Of a DNA stretch of 61,184 bases, positions 57,482-61,184 are shown one piece after another (the first letter of the stretch is position 1; each line of letters begins with the position of its first letter). A program made the position numbers and the translations under genes. The stretch lies in contig CAZVFX010000028.1 in the NCBI GenBank assembly GCA_964626565.1, forward strand, positions 1 to 61,184. Direction: 5' to 3'. This DNA comes from CAZVFX01 sp964626565. GTDB taxonomy: Bacteria > Myxococcota_A > UBA9042 > CAIXZC01. The notes below the pieces were generated by a model, which saw only the letters and a program-made list of their open reading frames with translations, did not search any database and was not told where the DNA came from.

Positions 57482-58551
57482 TCGTTTTTCTCCACGGCCT
57501 CGTCCGGATCATCCACCGGCAGCACCAGTTCCACGCGTGTGCCGTCTCCGGGCCGGGCGTCGATCTCCATCGCCCCACCAAGCGCGGTCATTCTTTCGCG
57601 GATGCTGAACAGCCCGAAGCCGCTGGTCAACTCTATCCGGGAGACGACCTCCGCGACTTCAAAGCCGATGCCGTCGTCTTCCACGGTAACGGCAACGGTG
57701 TCGCCGACTCGCTCCAGGCTTACCGACACCTCTCCCGCCCGGGAGTGTTTGGATACATTCTTCAGTAGTTCTCTCACCGACTTGAAGAGCTCGATTCTCA
57801 CGTCAAGTTTCAGCGGCCGGGGTTGATCGTCCTGACGAAAGTTGAATCGGATCCCGAAACGCTCCAGGAACCTGTCCCCCAGAGAGGCGATCGCGCTGGC
57901 GAGTCCCAAATCATACAGGGCGGGGGAAAAGAGCTCTCGTGTCAACGATCTAGCCTCGCTGATGAGCTGATCCAGCATCCCCATCAAGTGGTCCACGTCC
58001 TGGCGGATTTCCCCGTCGGTCTTCTTGCGGAGTTGCCCCGCGTGCAGTCGGCACATGGCCAGAGACTGGCTGACGCTGTCGTGGAGTTCCGTCGCAATCT
58101 TGCGCCGTTCACGTTCCTCCGCAAGGGAGAGTTGTGTGGCCAGGAATCGTAGCCGCTTCTCATTTTCCGCCAACGCCCTTTCCGCTTCACGTCTCTCGGT
58201 TACGTCGGCAAATGTGTGCAGCACGAGCTCCACGTCCCCTTTGCTGCCGGGAAGGGGAAAAGCAGCGATCTGAAGGTGTCGGCCCAGATGCTTCTCCTCG
58301 ATCTCTGTATAGGCCGGCCTGCCGGTATCGAATACCGCGCAGCTCAGGCAGGCAGGAGATTGCTCATCTCGGCCGTGGAATAGCTTGAAGCAGTAAGCTC
58401 CTACCACCTTCTGGCGTGGAAATGCCGCCCTCAAGGCCTGGTTGGCGAAGCGGATGCGCCGCTGGGGATCAATTATCGCCACCATGTCGCCCATGACGTC
58501 CAGGGCATGAAGCAGTTGCTTGGTTGATACTCCGAGTTCTTCCAGCCCCAT
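57478..58551 (-). CDS. PAS-containing NarX-type histidine kinase
   Basis: This 357-aa soluble kinase has no membrane helix. Residues about 10-125 form a PAS domain with a Cys pattern (AYCFKLFHGRDEQSPACLSC), seen in PAS domains thought to bind a redox-active or metal cofactor. A coiled-coil linker follows (ERREAERALAENEKRL). The HisKA_3 dimerisation helix carries the phospho-His in KIATELHDSVSQSL. The ATPase domain lies at about 255-345 (ELLKNVSKHSRA N-box, DDGIGF, GLFSIRERM). It signals to the coupled NarL-type regulator. Cytoplasmic redox sensing is plausible. Confidence 0.93.
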   Translation of the reverse strand: MGLEELGVSTKQLLHALDVMGDMVAIIDPQRRIRFANQALRAAFPRQKVVGAYCFKLFHGRDEQSPACLSCAVFDTGRPAYTEIEEKHLGRHLQIAAFPLPGSKGDVELVLHTFADVTERREAERALAENEKRLRFLATQLSLAEERERRKIATELHDSVSQSLAMCRLHAGQLRKKTDGEIRQDVDHLMGMLDQLISEARSLTRELFSPALYDLGLASAIASLGDRFLERFGIRFNFRQDDQPRPLKLDVRIELFKSVRELLKNVSKHSRAGEVSVSLERVGDTVAVTVEDDGIGFEVAEVVSRIELTSGFGLFSIRERMTALGGAMEIDARPGDGTRVELVLPVDDPDEAVEKNE

Positions 58552-58675
58552 GCGGGTGGTTCTCCCCTGGTTGCTCCATGAATACTATCTGATCCGGGGC
58601 GGAGAGGCAACAAGCGGTTGCAAGGAGAGGCCGGCGCCGCTAGAGTGTTTTTTCAGGCAGAGCGGGGAGAGCGCA

Positions 58676-61183
58676 ATGAAGAAAACACTGGCGATCCTGG
58701 TGTCATCCACCCACTGGGACCGGGAGTGGTACTGGCCCCTCGAGAGGTTCCGGTTCCACCTTGTGGATGTCATGGACGATGTGCTGGATACCCTGTCCAA
58801 CGATGACGGTTTCCATTCGTTTACGTTTGACGGTCAGTCCATCGTGATTGAGGACTATTTGGAAATCCGTCCCGAGAGGCGGAAACAGCTTGAGGAGTTC
58901 GTCGGAAACGGCCGGCTTCTGTTTGGCCCCTGGTACGTGCAGCCGGACGAGTTTCTCGTTTCGGGCGAGTCCCTGGTGCGGAACTTCGAGCGGGGGATTG
59001 CGGTGGCCCGGGCCGTGGGCGGCTGGCTTCCGCTGGGGTACACCCCCGACATGTTTGGCCATGTTCCGCAGTTGCCTCAGTTGCTCAGACTGTTGGGCAT
59101 GGACAAGGCGATAATGACCCGGGGGCTCGGGCGTCAGCTTGACGACAAGCCGGTGCGTACGGAGTTTGTCTGGGAAGGGTTGGACGGCTCCTCGGTGCGG
59201 GTCTTGTTCCAACTGCACGGTTATGGCAACGCGGCCAAGCTGGGGATGCCCCACGACCGCCAGGTGGCTTTCAAGGGTGAAGCCTCCGGTCCCCTGGCCA
59301 GAGATACCCTTGAAAAGGAGGTTGCCGACCTCTCTCCCCTCTCTCCCAACGGGGTGGTGCTGCTGAACAACGGTACTGATCACGTCACCGTCCAGTCCGA
59401 TGTGACGCGGCTCCTGAGTTTCGTCAATGAGAATTCCACTGCCATCGAGGTGCGTCACGGCAGCTACGCAGACTATTTGGATGCGGTTCCTTTCGAACCG
59501 GAGAAACTCGCTGTCCTGCGGGGGGAGCTCCGGGGTGCGGAGCATTATCCGTTGCTCCCCGGCGTCTTTTCCGCGCGCACGTACTTGAAATTGATGAACG
59601 CGGAGTGCGAGTCGCTTCTTACCGCGTACGCGGAGCCGCTGTGGACGCTTGCCGCGCCGGCCGCGGCCCGATCCCTGGACGCGTTCCTGGACCTTGCCTG
59701 GGGTCTGCTGCTACAAAATCACCCCCACGACTCCATCTGTGGCTGTAGCGTGGATGAAGTGCATCGGGAAATGGAGGTGCGGTTCGAAAAGGTGGCGCAG
59801 ATCGGGCGGGAGGTCGTGGTCCGGTGCGCCGAAATTATCGGCGCCGGCAGTGGCCGAGACCCCGGCGGGCCGGTGGCTGTATTCAACGCCACCGGTTGGA
59901 ACGTACCATGGCCTGTGGAGACTCCCCTCGACGCGACGGAAATGGAACCGTTTGTCCACCACCCCCACAAGGGCTGCGGAGTCGAGCTTGTTGCGCCCAC
60001 TCAGCCCGGTGACCCGGCCGTTGACGGCCTCGTTGTTCGCAAGGACGGGGTGGAGAACCGGTTTTTCGACCTCTCCTATCGCACTGCTCCCGTCCCCGGG
60101 CTGTGGTACACCGACAAGGCCAGCGGCAGGCAGTTGGGACCCCTCAATCGTTTCCACAGCTTTGCCGATGCCGGGGACGAATACGAGTTCCAGACCCTCG
60201 ACAGCGACGACGATCCCCTGGGTGGGCAGGGTTCGGTGGAGTTGCGTGCGGTGAAACAGCACCACGGCTACGCGACGCTCCAGCTTCAGGAGATCATCAC
60301 GGTACCCAGGGGGCTGACCAGGGACCGGAAGGATCGCGCCGCGGGTCTGGTGCCGGTGAAGTTCGACAGTACGGTGACGGTCTTTGCCGACCATCCCGTG
60401 GTGAACATCACTACCACCGTCGTCAACACGGTGAAGGACCACAAGGTGGCCGCCTTGTTCAAGCTGCCGGGCAAACCAACAGCATTGCGCTGCGGCGCTC
60501 AATTCGGTGAGGTGGAGCGGCCCGTCTCCGACCAGGTTGAAGAGTACGCGATCGAGTCTGTGCCGCCCTGGCACCCGTTCCGGGAATATGTCGCGTCGCC
60601 TGAGGCGGGATTCGCACTTTTCGCCCGCGGTCTGCTGGAGTACGGCACCCCGGCCGCCGGTGACGACCTGTCACTGGCGCTTACCCTCTGGCGTTCCGTC
60701 GAGTGGCTATCTAGAGACGACCTTCCTTTCCGCCCCGGTCACGCAGGCCCGGGTGAGTTCACCCCTGAGGCGCAGTGCCTTAGAACCATGACCTTCGAGT
60801 ACGGGTTTGCAGCCCTCGATGAGAAGGGAAGGCTAGGGGACGGCACCGCGTACTGGCAGGCGGCCCGACTGTTCTCCAACCCTCCTGTTGCATGGTCAGC
60901 CACCGAGGAGGCCCTGCCGCAACCGCTGCTGCAGGTTGCCAATCCCGAAATAGTGCTCTCGAGCATTCGGGTCGACCCCGACGAGGGAATCCGCCTCACC
61001 CTTTACAACGCTACCTCGGCATCCGTGGACGCACGCCTGAAGGCCGGATTCAACCTCGCCACCGTACAACGTATCGATTTCCTGGGTGCACCCTTCAAAT
61101 CCGAATCCGTGGCCGTTGCGGGCGCCGACATAGAAGCAACCTTCGGCCCGTTTGAAGTTGTTTGCCTGAGAGTCACTCACTAG
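58676..61183 (+). CDS. Glycoside hydrolase family 38 alpha-mannosidase
   Basis: The 835-aa protein has the GH38 N-terminal catalytic domain: STHWDREWYWPLERFR with the zinc-binding HxD, WYVQPDEFLVSGES, and YTPDMFGHVPQLPQLL with the nucleophile Asp. A zinc-ligand His pair lies in LQNHPHDSICGCS. Long beta-sandwich domains follow. No signal peptide, so cytoplasmic: it would release mannose from oligosaccharides or from mannosylglycerate-type solutes. ATG 58676 is preceded by GGGGAGAG. The TAG stop (61181-61183) is one base from the window end, so the gene is complete. It is divergent from the kinase gene. Confidence 0.92.
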   Translation: MKKTLAILVSSTHWDREWYWPLERFRFHLVDVMDDVLDTLSNDDGFHSFTFDGQSIVIEDYLEIRPERRKQLEEFVGNGRLLFGPWYVQPDEFLVSGESLVRNFERGIAVARAVGGWLPLGYTPDMFGHVPQLPQLLRLLGMDKAIMTRGLGRQLDDKPVRTEFVWEGLDGSSVRVLFQLHGYGNAAKLGMPHDRQVAFKGEASGPLARDTLEKEVADLSPLSPNGVVLLNNGTDHVTVQSDVTRLLSFVNENSTAIEVRHGSYADYLDAVPFEPEKLAVLRGELRGAEHYPLLPGVFSARTYLKLMNAECESLLTAYAEPLWTLAAPAAARSLDAFLDLAWGLLLQNHPHDSICGCSVDEVHREMEVRFEKVAQIGREVVVRCAEIIGAGSGRDPGGPVAVFNATGWNVPWPVETPLDATEMEPFVHHPHKGCGVELVAPTQPGDPAVDGLVVRKDGVENRFFDLSYRTAPVPGLWYTDKASGRQLGPLNRFHSFADAGDEYEFQTLDSDDDPLGGQGSVELRAVKQHHGYATLQLQEIITVPRGLTRDRKDRAAGLVPVKFDSTVTVFADHPVVNITTTVVNTVKDHKVAALFKLPGKPTALRCGAQFGEVERPVSDQVEEYAIESVPPWHPFREYVASPEAGFALFARGLLEYGTPAAGDDLSLALTLWRSVEWLSRDDLPFRPGHAGPGEFTPEAQCLRTMTFEYGFAALDEKGRLGDGTAYWQAARLFSNPPVAWSATEEALPQPLLQVANPEIVLSSIRVDPDEGIRLTLYNATSASVDARLKAGFNLATVQRIDFLGAPFKSESVAVAGADIEATFGPFEVVCLRVTH

Positions 61184-61184
61184 T

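Noticed and set aside
61100..61184. Truncation of the GH38 gene at the window edge
   Set aside because: A TAG stop at 61181-61183 closes the frame after a normal family C-terminus.

Overview
The window looks like a high-GC chromosome segment from an anaerobic or facultatively anaerobic bacterium of the broad deltaproteobacterial group (Myxococcota, Desulfobacterota or a related uncultured lineage). The evidence is an RpoH-type sigma factor, a CarD-like regulator, DhnA-type class I aldolase, a KamA radical-SAM aminomutase, a tungsten aldehyde oxidoreductase fused to NADH-dehydrogenase modules, and many lipoproteins with MopE, DUF4215, thrombospondin-3 and lamin-tail modules. The exact lineage cannot be fixed from the sequence. 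I see no tRNA, rRNA, CRISPR array, transposase or phage gene.

Layout. 1-3881 (+): tail of a DUF4139-like gene, an apparently autoregulated TetR gene coupled to an unknown gene, a FadL-like outer-membrane protein and an overlapping lipoprotein. 3888-18127: a surface-protein region holding a 1182-aa Cys-rich lipoprotein, a beta-propeller lipoprotein, two smaller Cys-rich lipoproteins, a ferredoxin, and a 2102-aa lamin-tail lipoprotein that starts by ATGA overlap at the end of an RdgC-like operon. 18124-23631: RdgC-like pair, D-aminoacyl-tRNA deacylase, CarD, a DUF1302-like beta-barrel plus LolA-like pair, and an SRPBCC protein. 23694-43651: a trypsin-like lipoprotein and two giant secreted Cys-rich proteins built from a 71-aa repeat. 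The second giant is cut in two by one in-frame TGA. 44101-49489: three-gene tungsten oxidoreductase operon. 49603-61183: gingipain-like lipoprotein, MoCF-domain protein, KamA enzyme, aldolase, sigma factor, a receiver-like protein lacking the phospho-acceptor segment, a NarL/NarX-type two-component pair, and a GH38 alpha-mannosidase ending one base before the window edge.

How the genes may work together. The oxidoreductase operon (split AOR, NuoE, NuoF, NuoG-like ferredoxin modules and a MoaD/ThiS-like protein) is best read as an NAD-linked, possibly electron-bifurcating aldehyde or carboxylate enzyme. The surface proteins carry calcium-binding or disulfide-rich modules, and two peptidases are predicted on the surface, which suggests attachment, predation or polymer use. 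The HK-RR pair, sigma factor and CarD are housekeeping or stress regulation.

The most notable signals are: (1) a TGA exactly at a conserved Cys position of a MopE repeat, splitting a roughly 4,000-codon frame; (2) an aldehyde oxidoreductase whose catalytic fold is divided between two redox-fusion subunits; (3) a roughly 330-bp element shared upstream of both giant genes; (4) degenerate 7-bp tandem arrays at the 3' ends of four surface-protein genes; (5) a 1.55-kb block that appears identical between the two giant genes.
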